From: Chloroflexota bacterium
GTDB taxonomy: Bacteria; Chloroflexota; Anaerolineae; Promineifilales; Promineifilaceae
DNA: 6,306 nucleotides
Assembly: GCA_020353135.1 (NCBI GenBank)
Contig: CP070688.1
Span: 545,587 to 551,892, forward strand
Direction: 5' to 3'
Position 1 is the first letter of the stretch. Each line of letters opens with the position of its first letter. Under the pieces are notes generated by a model, which worked only from the letters and a program-made list of their open reading frames with translations, was not told the origin of the DNA and did not search any database. Positions 5,260 through 6,306 of the stretch are shown one piece after another. Made by a program: the position numbers and the translations under genes.

Positions 5260-6306
5260 CTAAGGATTCTGCGTCGTAGCGCCGGCCGTCTCTTTTTTGG
5301 TCTTTACCCATTTGATCGTATAGCGGTAGAAAAACTGAAAGGCGACCAGGGTGATCATTAAGACGCCGAGCAGGGCGTAGTCCACGCCGAAGCTCATGCC
5401 CAGTTTGCCCTGGACGAAGCGGCCGCCAACGGACAATCCGCCGAATAGCAGGGCCACAGGTATCGCGGCGATAGGATTACCCTGGGAGATCAAGCCGCAT
5501 ATGATGCCGTAGAAGGCCAGATCGCCGAAGAAGCCGTAGTTTCGGGCGATCTTGTATACGCCAGGCACGGCCGCGAAATAATGATAGCCAGCCCATCCGG
5601 CCAGCGCGCCGCCCATCGCGAAGACCAGGAGCGGAATGTAGAGTTTGCTTATGCCGGCATATTCGGCCGCCGCCGGGCTCTGGCCATAGGCCCGGATCTG
5701 GTAGCCGATTCGGGTCCTGGCGAACATGAATGCCAGCAACAATCCAACGCCCAGGGCGATGAGAAGCGTGAACGGAATCTCCGATATTACCGGGGCCCGG
5801 AGATCGTCAGGCAACTCAAAGCTTTCACCCCGGCCGCCGGGATTCATGAACGGACCGCCTTCCTTGATCATAAAAGAGACCAGCCAAAAAAGCATGAAAT
5901 TCAACATCATGGTCACTACGATCTCGTTGACGTTGTATTTGCCTTTCAGAAAGCCGGCGATTGAGCCCACGGCCGCGCCGCCCACGGCGGCGGCGAGCAA
6001 CATCAGGGGCAAGAGTACCCATGGCGGCGGGTATGAAGCCTCGAACTCGTTGACGCCAAAGGCCAGCAACACGGCATAAACCGCCAAAGATCCGGCGTAA
6101 AGCTGCCCGGTCATGCCGATGTTCCAGAGACCGGCTCGATAAGGGATGATGAAGGCGTAGGTGCACAATAGCAAGAAGATGAATCGGTTGATCGTCGACG
6201 GCAAGCCAAAGGGGTTGAAGAATGCGAAGGAAAAGATCTCTCTATAAGCTTCCAGCGGGCTGATGCCGGCCAGGACAAAGATGATGCCGAACAGGATCAA
6301 GGCCAC
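5260..6306 (-). CDS. Nucleoside/simple-sugar-type ABC transporter permease (NupP/YufP-like), partial
   Basis: 348 codons are visible, ending at TAG (5260-5262). The 5' end lies beyond base 6306: the frame is open to the edge and the GTG at 6304-6306 falls inside the first membrane helix. Perhaps 20-40 N-terminal residues are missing compared with family proteins. This is the first permease (NupP/YufP-like, BPD_transp_2 family) of a BmpA-type ABC importer. Visible motifs, numbered from the edge codon, are GISPLEAYREIF (14-25), RAGLWNIGMTGQLYAG (57-72), KYNVNEIVVTMMLN (122-135) and the ATPase-contact loop IRAYGQSPAAAEYAGI (about 203-218). It has many hydrophobic helices and a basic cytoplasmic tail. 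Where many relatives have Glu in the NIGxEGQ motif, this protein has Thr (T66). It is the upstream partner of the NupQ-like gene. The ATPase and BmpA-like lipoprotein are expected further upstream outside the window. Confidence 0.95.
   Translation of the reverse strand: MALILFGIIFVLAGISPLEAYREIFSFAFFNPFGLPSTINRFIFLLLCTYAFIIPYRAGLWNIGMTGQLYAGSLAVYAVLLAFGVNEFEASYPPPWVLLPLMLLAAAVGGAAVGSIAGFLKGKYNVNEIVVTMMLNFMLFWLVSFMIKEGGPFMNPGGRGESFELPDDLRAPVISEIPFTLLIALGVGLLLAFMFARTRIGYQIRAYGQSPAAAEYAGISKLYIPLLVFAMGGALAGWAGYHYFAAVPGVYKIARNYGFFGDLAFYGIICGLISQGNPIAAIPVALLFGGLSVGGRFVQGKLGMSFGVDYALLGVLMITLVAFQFFYRYTIKWVKTKKETAGATTQNP

Overview
The window looks like bacterial chromosome of moderate-to-high GC, with coding regions richer in GC than the spacers. 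The mix of genes is a secreted choice-of-anchor B / LVIVD-type protein, a secreted PA14-PA14-SH3 protein, and a nucleoside-type ABC permease pair. This combination recalls Chloroflexota (Anaerolineae/Caldilineae-like genomes), but that is inference from architecture. No phylogenetic marker is present.

Layout from left to right. Bases 1-98 hold nothing I can support. Bases 99-323 (minus strand) are an open, coding-like frame with no normal start, probably the 3' remnant of a lost gene. Bases 324-673 are a roughly 350-base non-coding leader upstream of the first large gene. It contains a perfect TATAAT box at its left edge, a 12-base palindrome, an orphan consensus Shine-Dalgarno sequence opening onto a three-codon frame, and a strong hairpin just before the real ribosome binding site. 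Bases 674-2689 (plus) encode a 671-residue exported protein: a beta-propeller-like LVIVD region, a bacterial Ig-like domain, and a C-terminal beta domain ending in an Asp-rich motif. Bases 2690-3060 form a convergent intergenic gap with imperfect inverted repeats but no convincing gene or canonical terminator.

Bases 3061-4215 (minus) encode a 384-residue exported protein with two tandem PA14 domains and a C-terminal bacterial SH3 domain. A 118-base gap with a reasonable sigma-70-like promoter separates it from the upstream genes. Bases 4334-5209 and 5260-6306 (both minus) are two permease subunits of a BmpA/NupNOPQ-class ABC importer in the usual NupP-then-NupQ order. The second runs off the right edge of the window. 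The ATPase and lipoprotein binding protein would be expected beyond base 6306.

The permeases form one membrane import unit, probably for nucleosides or related compounds. The two secreted proteins likely act outside the cytoplasmic membrane, through ligand or glycan binding or as surface structures. No direct functional link between them and the transporter can be shown. I see no mobile element, RNA gene, CRISPR array or clearly novel multi-gene system. The least explained parts are the long leader of the 674-2689 gene and the gene remnant at the left.
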